Source of the DNA: Collibacillus ludicampi
GTDB taxonomy: Bacteria > Bacillota > Bacilli > Tumebacillales > BOQE01
NCBI RefSeq assembly: GCF_023705585.1
Contig: NZ_BOQE01000001.1
Coordinates: 588,501 to 652,500 of the forward strand
Direction of reading: 5' to 3'
Length of the DNA: 64,000 nucleotides
The translations under genes were made by a program, and so were the position numbers. Of this stretch, positions 34,107-43,659 are shown in pieces (the first letter of the stretch is position 1; each line of letters starts with the position of its first letter). A model generated the notes under the pieces. It did no database searches and was not told the DNA's origin. It was given only the letters and a program-made list of their open reading frames with translations.

Positions 34107-36302
34107 TCATGATGTGTTTATCGGCAGTCGAATCGTAAAGATTGTCCCTTTATTGATTTTACTTTCAACCCATACTTTCCCTTGATGGGCTTCCACGATC
34201 TCTTTAACAATGGCCAATCCCAACCCATTTCCCGGAATTTTGGAATTTCGCGATTTATCCGCCCGGTACGATCTCTCAAATATGTAAGGCAGGTGTTCCT
34301 CATCAATGCCCGGACCTTCATCACATACGGCCAAATGGAGAAAACGATCTTTCAGATACATGTTTACAAGAATCGGCTTGTCCTTATCCCCATACTTCTT
34401 TGCGTTTTCGATCAAATTATCAATCGCACGATGCATATATTCCACATCCAGGCTGATGTCCGCGTCACGTTCCGCCCCGCTCACGTGATCGAAAACGCAT
34501 ACAGCCTGTGCATGAAGTAAATCCCCATGTGTAACATGCCATTTTTCTTTCACTTGATCCAGGAAACAGCCAATTTTTATATTTTGGTAATGTAAAGCTT
34601 TGTTCTTCGTTTCTAACAAGCTTAATTCGTATAAATCACGAACCAAGCGATTTAAAGACTTGACCCGGTGGCGTATTTTCTCCAAATAATCGCTCACCTG
34701 ATCTTTCTCGATAACCCCGTCACATATAGCATCGATATACCCTGAGATCAGGGTGAGCGGAGTTTTCAGATCGTGAGAAATATTCGCCAACATCAGTACG
34801 CGTGAATTTTCCATCTCCTCCAATTGCCGATTTTTTAACAAGAGTGTCTCATTGGCTTTGCTTAATTCTTCCGTCCGTTTGTTTACCAGGAACTCCAACT
34901 GACGGTTAAGTGACAATAGTTCTTGCTGAAGGATCTCTTTCTCTTGTAATCGTTGATCCAGCACCTGTACCAGGTGATTGATTTGTTGAGACATTCGATT
35001 AAAAGATTGAGAAACTTTGTTAAACTCAACAATCTCGTTTTCTGGCATCTCGATGTTCAATCGTCCGGCACTCACTTCAGAAAACGCTGCTATGAGTTTC
35101 CTCATCGGTCTCATCAGTCTATTCCAAACCACAAACGTTATGGCCACACATAAGAGAACAAGAAAAAAAGACATGACCGTCAGTTGATTGATGATTCTTT
35201 TCCCACTCTCTAAAATATCCTGATTGGTCTGATCGTAAATGGGAGATATCATCTCATTTCTGGGGATTACATACCCAAGATACCACTGGGTTGCGGGAAT
35301 AAATGCACTTAATAAAACCCGATGATCTCCCAAGTCGGTGACTTTCTCTTTACCTTTATCGTTTACAATCTGCGAAAGGGGTAAGTTGTTCACATCTTTA
35401 GCCCCCTCCTTTTGCACGGCAATGATACGACCATCTTTGTTCATAAGAAACGCATAAGCGTTTGACAAATGAAATCTCGTATTGAGTACGTTGTTTACTA
35501 AATTTTCGATCGTCACATCGGCCCCGACGACTCCAAGGACTTTATGATCTTTCGAGAATACAGGAGCGCTCACGGTGACCATCCAATCGCGATGAGTGAC
35601 ATCATGGTAAGGATCTGTCCAGATCGTATCCCCGCGAGGATTATCCGTAGGAAGCGCCTTTGTGTAAAAAGGATACGAAGTGATCGGGATGGAAGGTAAG
35701 AAGTACTTTTTATCCACTTCTTCTTTAAGATTGATCGCCGGATAAATTCGCCATGCGTTATCCGGTAAGATATAATACATGGCGACCAAGTTCTGATTGG
35801 CAAGCAAACTTTGTCGAAAAAGCGGTTCGAGATACTTGCTTCTCGCTAGGCGATCCAGCAAATCCGGGGTTAATTGGACAGAACTATTCGTACCGACATT
35901 CGATGTTTCCGGTGATAAGGGTTTTTCCCAGTAGTAACCCAGACCTTCTTTCTTTAGCTGGATCGGAGTCAACTGGGAATATCGCTCTGGTGATGTATAA
36001 ATTTCTTCCGCAAATCTTTTCACGGTTAAAACATCTTTTTGTATGCTCACGAATTCCAAATTCATGACATTCGCTTGACTGGTGAGATTCGACTGGTATA
36101 ACGCAATTACATGCTTTGCGATCATGTCACCCGTTTGTTGAGCTGTTAGACTCAAGGTCGTTTTCACCGATCGTATCGAAAAGAATCCAAACAAAAGGAA
36201 AGGGATTAATGATACCAGGAGAAGTGTCATCAATATACGGAAAGATAATGTTCGGGGAAAAGTTTTAATCCATGTAAGAAGTATATTTGGTTGTCTCTTC
36301 AT
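34107..36302 (-). CDS. Membrane sensor histidine kinase with dCache-like domain
   Basis: A 731-residue two-component sensor. TM1 (about 20-42, SFRILMTLLLVSLIPFLLFG) is followed by an extracellular double-Cache domain (45-355; IYPAINLKEEVDKKYF, GDTIWTDPYHDVTHRDWMVT, VVGADVTIENL). TM2 (MSFFLVLLCVAITFVVW) leads to HAMP, a coiled coil (about 430-500), HisKA (His in ANISHDLKTPLTLI) and HATPase (DEGPGIDEEHLPYIFER, GNGLGLAIV). The gene overlaps the response-regulator gene by 38 bases if translation begins at ATG 36302. A TTG at 36317 is in frame but touches its own ribosome site. The ligand may be an amine or amino acid, judging by the divergent amine oxidase genes. Confidence 0.92.
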   Translation of the reverse strand: MKRQPNILLTWIKTFPRTLSFRILMTLLLVSLIPFLLFGFFSIRSVKTTLSLTAQQTGDMIAKHVIALYQSNLTSQANVMNLEFVSIQKDVLTVKRFAEEIYTSPERYSQLTPIQLKKEGLGYYWEKPLSPETSNVGTNSSVQLTPDLLDRLARSKYLEPLFRQSLLANQNLVAMYYILPDNAWRIYPAINLKEEVDKKYFLPSIPITSYPFYTKALPTDNPRGDTIWTDPYHDVTHRDWMVTVSAPVFSKDHKVLGVVGADVTIENLVNNVLNTRFHLSNAYAFLMNKDGRIIAVQKEGAKDVNNLPLSQIVNDKGKEKVTDLGDHRVLLSAFIPATQWYLGYVIPRNEMISPIYDQTNQDILESGKRIINQLTVMSFFLVLLCVAITFVVWNRLMRPMRKLIAAFSEVSAGRLNIEMPENEIVEFNKVSQSFNRMSQQINHLVQVLDQRLQEKEILQQELLSLNRQLEFLVNKRTEELSKANETLLLKNRQLEEMENSRVLMLANISHDLKTPLTLISGYIDAICDGVIEKDQVSDYLEKIRHRVKSLNRLVRDLYELSLLETKNKALHYQNIKIGCFLDQVKEKWHVTHGDLLHAQAVCVFDHVSGAERDADISLDVEYMHRAIDNLIENAKKYGDKDKPILVNMYLKDRFLHLAVCDEGPGIDEEHLPYIFERSYRADKSRNSKIPGNGLGLAIVKEIVEAHQGKVWVESKINKGTIFTIRLPINTS

Positions 36303-36999
36303 TAAATTTATAGCCAACTCCTTTAACCGTAATGATTTTTTCAGGTTCTTTTGGATCGTTTTCGATTTTCTTCCTCAAATTTGCGATATGCACTTTCACC
36401 GTTTTTGTATCGATTGCTACTTCATACCCCCATATTTTCGAAAGAAGATGTTCCGTACTCAAAACTTGTTTCGGATGGTTCATAAAAAATGCCAGAAGTT
36501 GAAACTCCTTTGCTGATAGATCGAGTTGTTTATTATGGAGAAAAGCTTCGTGTTGCTTTAAGTCGATCTTCAGCGACTGCGATGACAGAATACATGGTTC
36601 CGCTTGAATCATCGATACATGTTGTTTTAATTTTCTGTTTCTACGTAAATGCGCCTTGATTCTTGCAATTAACTCATTGGCTCTGAACGGTTTGCTGATA
36701 TAATCGTCCGCACCTATACTGAGACCAATCACCTTATCCCATTCACTATCCTTACAACTCAGAAATAGAATGGGCACGTCTGTATATTTCCTTAATTCTT
36801 TGCAAACTTCATAACCTTCCAGATCGGGTAAGAAAACGTCGAGGATCACAAGATCGGGTTTTTCGTTTTGTACCTTTACGATCGCATCCTGACCAGTAGA
36901 AACGACATCGTAAAGAAATCTTTCTCTCTTCAAATACAACGCAAGCAACTCGCCAATTTCCTTTTCATCATCAACCACAAGTATGTATTCGCCTGCCAT
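36265..36999 (-). CDS. OmpR-family response regulator
   Basis: A 244-residue two-domain regulator. The receiver has the acidic pair in VDDEKE, the phospho-acceptor Asp in PDLVILDVFLPD (about residue 53), the switch Ser in ILFLSCKDSE and Lys in YISKPF. The C-terminal winged helix (LSAKEFQLLAFFMNHPKQVL, WGYEVAIDTKTVKVHIANLR) is of OmpR type. ATG 36999 is 7 bases after GGGAGGA; a first ATG 6 bases earlier is too close to that site. Cognate partner of the overlapping dCache-like kinase, divergent from the aldehyde dehydrogenase operon it probably controls. Confidence 0.95.
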   Translation of the reverse strand: MAGEYILVVDDEKEIGELLALYLKRERFLYDVVSTGQDAIVKVQNEKPDLVILDVFLPDLEGYEVCKELRKYTDVPILFLSCKDSEWDKVIGLSIGADDYISKPFRANELIARIKAHLRRNRKLKQHVSMIQAEPCILSSQSLKIDLKQHEAFLHNKQLDLSAKEFQLLAFFMNHPKQVLSTEHLLSKIWGYEVAIDTKTVKVHIANLRKKIENDPKEPEKIITVKGVGYKFNEETTKYTSYMD

Positions 37000-37163
37000 G
37001 CTCATTTCCTCCCTTTTTCACTCTCGCAACAAACCAAAATATATTATTTAATTTTATTTTTTCTGATATTTTACTTTCATTTTACCAAGCCTGCAATCTC
37101 TTTTTACCCGATTCAAGTAAGATGTACGCACAAAAGTTTAACTTTCAGGAAATGAGGGGTCAT

Positions 37164-38636
37164 ATGGTCAAAAGGTATCAAATGTTTATAGGCGGACAAT
37201 GGAGAGATGGAGTTGAGGGTAAAACGTTCAAATCTTACAATCCCGCAACGGGAGAGGTGAATGGAATTATAGCGGAAGCTGACGAGAAAGATGTAGATCT
37301 TGCAGTGAAAGCAGCCCGCAGAGCGTTTGAATGGGGAACATGGGCAGAGATGACTCCAAGTGACCGCGGACGCTTATTGTACCGCGCCGCACAAAAAATG
37401 TGGGAGAAAGCGGATTTTCTTGCAAAAATCGAATCGATGGATAATGGCTTACCGATCAACGAGACCAAATGGATCGCCCTCCCCGCTACGATCGATGTAT
37501 TGGAGTTCTACGCCGGGTTGGCGAACAAAGTACAGGGGGAAACATTGGCTTCACCCGGAATCCGCTTGAATTACACGCTGCGCGAACCTTTAGGAGTTAT
37601 CGGTGCGATTGTACCGTGGAATTTCCCGCTTATGTTAACGATGTGGAAACTAGCACCTGCACTTGCAGCCGGCAATACGATTGTCATTAAACCCGCAGAG
37701 CAGACACCTATCAGCGTTTTGGAACTTGCGAAGATCTTTCAAGAAGTTGGTATTCCGGATGGCGTGATAAACGTCGTGCCTGGCTTTGGCTCCACTGCCG
37801 GTCAAGCATTAGCTTCACATCCTGATATAGATAAAATCGCATTCACAGGTTCGACATCGACCGGCCGTATCATCATGCAGTCTGCCAGCAAGCATTTGAA
37901 GCCGCTTTCCCTTGAACTTGGCGGCAAATCACCGAACATCGTGTTTGCTGACGCGAATCTTGAAGATGCGGTTAACGGGTCTATGTTCGGAATTTATTTT
38001 GCACAAGGACAGGTCTGTGCTGCAGGTTCACGCCTGTTCATTCAAGAATCGATCTATGATAAATTTATGGATCTATTTGTAAGAAGAGCCCAATCGATTC
38101 GCATAGGTAACCCTCTTGAAACGACAACGCAAATGGGTCCGCAGATTTCGGAAGAACAATTGCAGCGAATCGAAAAATATGTGGCAACCGGTCTTGAAGA
38201 AGGCGCTCGTTTGCTCACAGGCGGTAAGCGTTTTACCGATGCGGGAAGCGGTTACTTCTACACACCCACCATCTTCGAGAATGTAACGAATGAGATGACG
38301 ATCGCACGAGAAGAGATTTTCGGTCCCGTTGTATCCGTCATCCGTTTTAAAGATGAAGAAGACGCTTTGGCAAAAGCGAACGATTCGATCTACGGATTGG
38401 CTGCAGGAGTATGGACAAATGACCTGAAGAGAGCCCATCGGATGGTACGACAATTGAAAGCAGGTACCGTATATGTAAACACGTATAGCATGTTAGACAG
38501 TGCGTGCCCGTTCGGAGGCACAAAGCAGAGCGGCTTTGGTAGAGAATTGGGGATACAGGCAATGGATATGTATACCCAGATCAAACATGTATGGTTGGAC
38601 TTGAATAAGGAAGGATTTAATTGGTACGGATTCTAG
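37164..38636 (+). CDS. NAD(P)-dependent aldehyde dehydrogenase
   Basis: A 490-residue aldehyde dehydrogenase that oxidises an aldehyde to the acid. The catalytic Glu is in LSLELGGKSPN and the catalytic Cys in FAQGQVCAAGSRLFI; the cofactor segment GFGSTAGQALASHP and the oxyanion Asn in IVPWNFPL are intact. Sequence flavour is of the phenylacetaldehyde/betaine-aldehyde type. ATG 37164 with GAGGGG upstream. It lies 84 bases before a secreted copper amine oxidase, so the aldehyde produced outside the cell is the likely substrate once taken up. Confidence 0.94.
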   Translation: MVKRYQMFIGGQWRDGVEGKTFKSYNPATGEVNGIIAEADEKDVDLAVKAARRAFEWGTWAEMTPSDRGRLLYRAAQKMWEKADFLAKIESMDNGLPINETKWIALPATIDVLEFYAGLANKVQGETLASPGIRLNYTLREPLGVIGAIVPWNFPLMLTMWKLAPALAAGNTIVIKPAEQTPISVLELAKIFQEVGIPDGVINVVPGFGSTAGQALASHPDIDKIAFTGSTSTGRIIMQSASKHLKPLSLELGGKSPNIVFADANLEDAVNGSMFGIYFAQGQVCAAGSRLFIQESIYDKFMDLFVRRAQSIRIGNPLETTTQMGPQISEEQLQRIEKYVATGLEEGARLLTGGKRFTDAGSGYFYTPTIFENVTNEMTIAREEIFGPVVSVIRFKDEEDALAKANDSIYGLAAGVWTNDLKRAHRMVRQLKAGTVYVNTYSMLDSACPFGGTKQSGFGRELGIQAMDMYTQIKHVWLDLNKEGFNWYGF

Positions 38637-38720
38637 TCTCGTTGATTACGATTCGTGTATTTACGCAAACCTATAAGGTTTCACATCAATAAGTAAGATA
38701 ACACAATACGGAGGCCGATC

Positions 38721-40766
38721 ATGAAGAAACGTAAAACCTTACCTGTGATTGTCATGGCTACGTTAGCGCTTTCAACAGCACCTGCTGTTTTTCTTAATCC
38801 CCATGCAAGCGCAGAAGAGCCGTCATCCAGTATAGCAGCACAATCAGCCCAGAAGGAAATTCCGTATGATCCTCTTAATCCTTTAAGTGCAGATGAAATT
38901 AATCAGGTACACTCGATTCTTCAAAATGAAGGGTATATCAAACCGAATACCCGATTCCAAGAGATCACCGTAAAAGAGCCCAAAAAAGAAGATGTTTGGA
39001 ATTGGAAACCGGGAATAAAGCTACCACGACAAGCTTCTGTGGTCGTGCTGCAAGGGAAACAAGTCATCGAGGGCGTGGTCGATTTAGACAGCAAGAAGGT
39101 AATCTCTTGGAACGAAGTTAAGAACGTACAGGGAATGATCTTGCTTGATGATTGGACCACTGCACAACAAGCAATTACCAGCAGCGACGAGTATAAAAAG
39201 GCTCTTGAAAAGCGGGGAATTAAAGATATCAGCAAGGTTATCGCCACTCCGCTCACTGTCGGCTATTTCGGCCCGAACGATGTAGATCCACACAAGCGAT
39301 TGCTGAAAGTAGTAGCCTACTTGGACACTGGGGACGGTAATTTCTGGGCTCACCCAATCGAAAATCTCGTTGCGGTCGTTGATTTGGAACAGAAGAAAGT
39401 AATCGAGGTTCAAGACAAAGGCGTAATACCGATTCCCATGAAAAATGACGGTTATGCGAACGGGGACAAAGACAGCAAGAGAGAACCTCAGAAACCTCTT
39501 GAAATTGTTCAACCGGAAGGTCCCAGTTTCACGGTCAATGGAGATGAAGTGAAATGGCAAAACTGGACTTTCCATGTCCGCCTGGATCCACGTGTCGGTC
39601 CAGTCATTTCGACGGTCACCTTCAATGATCACGGCAATATCAGAAAAATCATGTACCGCGGGAACCTCGGGGGTATGACGGTTCCCTACGGTGATCCCAG
39701 TGTAGGTTGGTATTTTAAGTCCTATATGGATTCCGGAGAATACGGAGTTGGCAATTTGGGAAGACCTCTCGCTCCCGGGACGGACGTGCCGACAAACGCC
39801 AAATTCTTCGACGCGACTTTGGCTGATTACCAAGGAAAACCTTACGTCGTGCATAATGTCATGGCATTGTTCGAACGTGAAGGGGGGCCGGAATGGACAC
39901 ATAATGATTTCGTCACCGGAAATACAGAAAGCCGCGACCGGCGCGAGTTGGTCTTGCGCTTCATCTCCACGGTAGGAAACTATGATTATATATTCGATTG
40001 GGTCTTCCAGCAAAATGGTACCCTGCGTATCGACACCGGCGCTTCGGGAATTGAAGCGGTCAAGGGCGTCAACAGCAAAACGATTCATGACCATCATGCC
40101 GAAGAAGATACGCGAAACGGCACATTGATCGATCAGAATCTTGTCGCGGTTTATCATCAACATATTTTCAACTTCAGGCTCGACATGGATGTGGATGGAC
40201 AGAATAACTCAATCGTTGAGATGACGCCAAAAGCTCAGCCACTAAATAACGACGGCCCGCGTAAGAGTGAAATGATCGTTGATGAAAAAATCGATAAGAC
40301 TGAATTGGAGGCGGCACAGAAGTGGACCGACCCAAGCAAGATCGTGCTGGTTACAAACCCGGAAAAGGAAAATAAACAAGGGTATCCAACAGGATATCAG
40401 ATCATTCCCTATGCAGGAGGCACACAGCCATTTGCCGAAAACCCGCTCTTCACCGAAGACGACTGGCCTATAAAACGGGTACAATTCACGAAAAATCATA
40501 TCTGGGTAACGCCCAATAATGAAAATGAGATGTACCCGGAAGGCAAATATATCAATCAAAGTACGGAAGAAAGAGGCTTAGGCCTGTGGACTCAACAAAA
40601 TCGCCCGATCGTCAACACGGACGATGTCGTTTGGATTACGACAGGTATCACCCACATTCCGAGAGCGGAAGAATGGCCGATCATGCCTACGGAATGGGTA
40701 TCAGTCATGTTGAAGCCGTTCAACTTCTTTGATCGTACACCGACCCTCGACCTTCCCAAGAAATAG
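38721..40766 (+). CDS. Secreted copper amine oxidase
   Basis: Quinone-copper oxidase converting primary amines plus O2 to aldehyde, NH3 and H2O2. The 681-residue precursor has a Sec signal peptide (KKRKTLPVIVMATLALSTAP, cleavage probably near ASA-EE). The topaquinone tyrosine is in the motif TVGNYDY; the catalytic base Asp is in YMDSGEYGVG; copper ligands are HQH (in VAVYHQHIF) and the later His in THIPRAEEWPIMP. All hallmarks of the family are intact. ATG with GGAGG upstream. With the upstream aldehyde dehydrogenase and divergent two-component genes it forms an apparent amine-use module. Confidence 0.96.
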   Translation: MKKRKTLPVIVMATLALSTAPAVFLNPHASAEEPSSSIAAQSAQKEIPYDPLNPLSADEINQVHSILQNEGYIKPNTRFQEITVKEPKKEDVWNWKPGIKLPRQASVVVLQGKQVIEGVVDLDSKKVISWNEVKNVQGMILLDDWTTAQQAITSSDEYKKALEKRGIKDISKVIATPLTVGYFGPNDVDPHKRLLKVVAYLDTGDGNFWAHPIENLVAVVDLEQKKVIEVQDKGVIPIPMKNDGYANGDKDSKREPQKPLEIVQPEGPSFTVNGDEVKWQNWTFHVRLDPRVGPVISTVTFNDHGNIRKIMYRGNLGGMTVPYGDPSVGWYFKSYMDSGEYGVGNLGRPLAPGTDVPTNAKFFDATLADYQGKPYVVHNVMALFEREGGPEWTHNDFVTGNTESRDRRELVLRFISTVGNYDYIFDWVFQQNGTLRIDTGASGIEAVKGVNSKTIHDHHAEEDTRNGTLIDQNLVAVYHQHIFNFRLDMDVDGQNNSIVEMTPKAQPLNNDGPRKSEMIVDEKIDKTELEAAQKWTDPSKIVLVTNPEKENKQGYPTGYQIIPYAGGTQPFAENPLFTEDDWPIKRVQFTKNHIWVTPNNENEMYPEGKYINQSTEERGLGLWTQQNRPIVNTDDVVWITTGITHIPRAEEWPIMPTEWVSVMLKPFNFFDRTPTLDLPKK

Positions 40767-40808
40767 AGCTGATGAAGAGAACTCAGTTGGAAATGAATCT
40801 GTCATTTC

Positions 40809-40836
40809 AGGACATCCATCGGGATGTCCTTTGTTT
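40809..40836 (+). terminator. Terminator after the copper amine oxidase gene
   Basis: Stem AGGACATCC / GGGATGTCCT with a short ATC loop, then TTGTTTTC, 43 bases past the stop. Confidence 0.82.
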
Positions 40837-40992
40837 TCTTGATCTCCCCTCCCTCCTCAAGCTTTTCCCCTTTCTTGTTTCATTCCGAGGATCCTTTCTC
40901 AACCAATTAAAGATTTTTTTCATTCAATAGGTTTATAATCTCCCATTCTTGGCAAATCTAGTAACACATCTACTTGAAAGGGAGATGAAACG

Positions 40993-41811
40993 ATGCGAAA
41001 ATGGTTGATTCGAATTCTACTTATACTATCAATCCTGTTTGTTCCCGGTTATCAGTCGGTATATGCCGCTACCCTAGATGAACATGCGAACATGGTTGCA
41101 CCCGAGTTTGTCTTTTTTGGGTTGACGCCTTTAAAACAGCAAAATCAATTACCGGTTACAAACCCTCAACAGAACCTGGCATTGGCAAAGGGGCCTATCA
41201 ACCCGGATCAGGCAATCGCCTCTCTGACAAATCACGAGCCATCGGCTCTTCAATCATCTGCAACCGCAGAAGAAACGACAAACGCGGGTACAAACCTGTT
41301 CATGAATTACACGGTGAAACCGGGCGATTCTCTGTATTTGATCGCAAACATGTTCAACACGGATGTACAAACTCTCATGTCAATTAACTCCATCGCGGAT
41401 TCAGGGCTGATCCACGCCGGGCAGGTTTTGCAAATACCTGTGAAAGAGGCTGAAATGCCCCAAGCGCTGTCCGGTCAGATCTCCACTGTCATAACAGCAA
41501 CGTTGACGGCTTATACCGCAGGCCCTGAATCGACGGGGAAACGTCCGGGTGACCCTGGTTACGGGATTACCGCATCCGGCACGACCGTGATGGACGGACG
41601 TACGATTGCCGTCGACCCCGAGCAGATTCCTCTCGGTTCAAAGGTGTACATCGAAGGCATCGGTTTTCGCGTGGCTGAAGACACCGGCGGAGCCATTAAG
41701 GGAAATCGCATTGATGTATATATGAGCAATTTGAATGACGCGATCCAGTTTGGGGTCAAAAAAGGAGTCAAAGTGTACGTGCTTTCCACCCCGAAAAGCA
41801 GGTCTCTCTGA
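40993..41811 (+). CDS. LysM and 3D-domain secreted cell-wall protein
   Basis: A 272-residue exported protein with a signal peptide (MRKWLIRILLILSILFVPGY, probable cleavage after VYA). It has a LysM peptidoglycan-binding repeat (about 100-150, YTVKPGDSLYLIANMF, then IHAGQVLQIPV). The C-terminal 3D domain is that of YocH/YuiC-type murein hydrolases (TAYTAGPESTG, TIAVDPEQIPLGSKVYIEG), with the two catalytic-type aspartates in AEDTGGAIKGNRIDVYM. Such enzymes cut peptidoglycan in stationary phase. A low-complexity Gln/Pro spacer joins the two halves. ATG with AAAGGGAG upstream. Confidence 0.9.
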   Translation: MRKWLIRILLILSILFVPGYQSVYAATLDEHANMVAPEFVFFGLTPLKQQNQLPVTNPQQNLALAKGPINPDQAIASLTNHEPSALQSSATAEETTNAGTNLFMNYTVKPGDSLYLIANMFNTDVQTLMSINSIADSGLIHAGQVLQIPVKEAEMPQALSGQISTVITATLTAYTAGPESTGKRPGDPGYGITASGTTVMDGRTIAVDPEQIPLGSKVYIEGIGFRVAEDTGGAIKGNRIDVYMSNLNDAIQFGVKKGVKVYVLSTPKSRSL

Positions 41812-41911
41812 TACCATTAAACAACGTCTATTGGAGCACTCTCAAATAAGATTGAGCGAGTTACGGAGAAGCTTTTTCGGCGACGGGAAGTATCAAACGT
41901 GGTATCAAGTT

Positions 41912-41950
41912 AAAAAATGCTGTCGCAAGCATTGTGGCGTGCGACAGCAT
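41912..41950 (-). terminator. Terminator of the zinc ABC operon
   Basis: Minus-strand stem ATGCTGTCGCA / TGCGACAGCAT with a 12-base loop, then a run of T. Confidence 0.92.
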
Positions 41951-42019
41951 CATTCACTTGTATTCTATTCGTGCTTTTGACTTACCAGATGGATTGATTG
42001 GAAGAACATGTGCCCAATC

Positions 42020-42838
42020 TTATAGAGAGATCCGCCGATTCCTGATTTTTTGATACGTGGTCGCCGCGACATAGATGAGGGTTTCTACTGTTGCGATATA
42101 AAACGTCACGGGTGCATTGGTATAATACCCCAAGAAGAGTCCTACCCAGACCCCAATCAGTGCGAGGAACGCGGCATAAAGCATCATCCTTGGGACGCGG
42201 TGCGTCAAATGGCGCGCGGACGCGGCCGGAATAATCGTCAACGTAAACACCAGGAGCGTACCCATCAATTGCGCGGCTCCTACGACCGTGATCGATAACA
42301 GAAACAAAAAGACGGTCGAAATCATACGAACAGGCAATCCTTTCGCTTCCGCCCCGGCAGGGTCAAACGTATCAAAGAGGAGCATGCGATAACCAAGAAA
42401 GAGCACGACGAGAACAGCGGCTGAAAGACCCATCAGCTCATAAGCCTGCGAGCGACTGATACCAAAAATACTGCCGAAGAGCAAATTGATGACGGATGAA
42501 ACCTGCTTCGTCGCTAAAGATAAAAACAGGATGCCAAGGCCCAAAAAGAAACTTAACACCACGCCGTTTGCCACATCCCGGCGAAAAACCTTCAGGCCGA
42601 GTTGGGCTAAAACCATGGCGCTGCTGACCGTAAAAAGAAGGAAACCGTACAAAGGATTCCAACCCAAATAAACGGCCATCGCTGCTCCTGAAAAACCGAT
42701 GTCCGCAAATGTATGTGTAATGAATGATAACCCCCGTGCGATGACAAACACGCCAACGACTCCCGCGAGGATCGCCACTATGGAACCGGCAAGAAACGCG
42801 TTTTGCATAAAGGGATAAGCAAAAATATCCACAAGCAT
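42020..42838 (-). CDS. znuB: Zinc ABC transporter permease
   Basis: Metal ABC-3-type permease of 272 residues with about eight hydrophobic segments (MQNAFLAGSIVAILAGVVGVF; GLSFITHTFADIGFSGAAMA, the family hallmark; VVGAAQLMGTLLVFTLTIIP). It forms the membrane channel with ZnuC and receives metal from ZnuA. The start ATG at 42838 follows AAGGAGATATG, which also contains a near-adjacent ATG. It is the last gene of the operon; the spacing to znuC is 11 bases. Confidence 0.92.
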   Translation of the reverse strand: MLVDIFAYPFMQNAFLAGSIVAILAGVVGVFVIARGLSFITHTFADIGFSGAAMAVYLGWNPLYGFLLFTVSSAMVLAQLGLKVFRRDVANGVVLSFFLGLGILFLSLATKQVSSVINLLFGSIFGISRSQAYELMGLSAAVLVVLFLGYRMLLFDTFDPAGAEAKGLPVRMISTVFLFLLSITVVGAAQLMGTLLVFTLTIIPAASARHLTHRVPRMMLYAAFLALIGVWVGLFLGYYTNAPVTFYIATVETLIYVAATTYQKIRNRRISL

Positions 42839-42849
42839 ATCTCCTTACT

Positions 42850-43659
42850 TTACGAAGGATAATGAACGCAGATGGGAGGGGCTTTTTCGTCCTCATCTGC
42901 CATGGAAATCATGATCTCTCCACTTGCATAAGAAACTTTCATGGGTGTTCCGTAAAGTCTTGTCAAAACCTCCGCGGTGAGGACTTCCTCAACCCTACCG
43001 TATGCGTAGTGTCCATGAGTCAAATAGAGAATTCGGTCGGCATAGCGTGCCATCAGATTGATATCGTGACTGATGAAAACCACCGTCATGTCACGTTCCT
43101 TGCGCAGCTGATCAACAAGAGCGGTCAGCCGCTCCTGCGCGCCCGGATCCAGATTGGAGGTCGGTTCATCCAACAGAAGACAACGGGGATTTCCTAGCAA
43201 CGCTTGTGCAAGGAACAAGCGTTGACGTTCACCTCCCGACAGTCGGCCGATGGGTTGATCGGCAAACACTTCCGCACCCACCTTTTGGATCACTTCATCG
43301 ACAGCTTTTTTCTCTTTCCTTGACAACCACGGACGAAACGATTTCGGCAAACCGAAAGAAACAAACTCCCTCACGCTGATCGGTGTTTCCGGATCAAAAT
43401 GGCGGGCTTGCGGCACATAACCGAGCAGGGAGGCGATTTTTTTTCTTCTCGTTTCCCCCAAGACAGTCACAGTACCCGCTTGCGGTTGGATCAAACCTAA
43501 CAACAGGCGCATGAACGTTGTCTTGCCCGCTCCGTTGGGGCCGATTACGCCTAAGAATTCACCGTGGGGAACACTGAAGGTCAAATCCTGCAGAACCTGC
43601 CGCCCACCTAACCAGACATCAACATCTTTCACTTCAATATCATTGACCACGGATCGCAC
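42850..43659 (-). CDS. znuC: Zinc ABC transporter ATP-binding protein
   Basis: A 269-residue ABC ATPase. Walker A GPNGAGKTTF, signature LSGGERQRLFLAQAL, Walker B LLLDEPTSNLD and the switch His in VVFISHDINLM are all intact. It powers the znuB permease. The first codons overlap the end of znuA by 20 bases, showing tight coupling. The C-terminal tail (EDEKAPPICVHYPS) contains one Cys and His, not a known metal motif. Confidence 0.93.
   Translation of the reverse strand: MRSVVNDIEVKDVDVWLGGRQVLQDLTFSVPHGEFLGVIGPNGAGKTTFMRLLLGLIQPQAGTVTVLGETRRKKIASLLGYVPQARHFDPETPISVREFVSFGLPKSFRPWLSRKEKKAVDEVIQKVGAEVFADQPIGRLSGGERQRLFLAQALLGNPRCLLLDEPTSNLDPGAQERLTALVDQLRKERDMTVVFISHDINLMARYADRILYLTHGHYAYGRVEEVLTAEVLTRLYGTPMKVSYASGEIMISMADEDEKAPPICVHYPS

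Noticed and set aside
39084-40163. Long (359 codons) minus-strand ORF opposite the copper amine oxidase gene
   Set aside because: The forward frame has full family signatures; the antisense frame shows no motif and no ribosome site, so it is a shadow frame.
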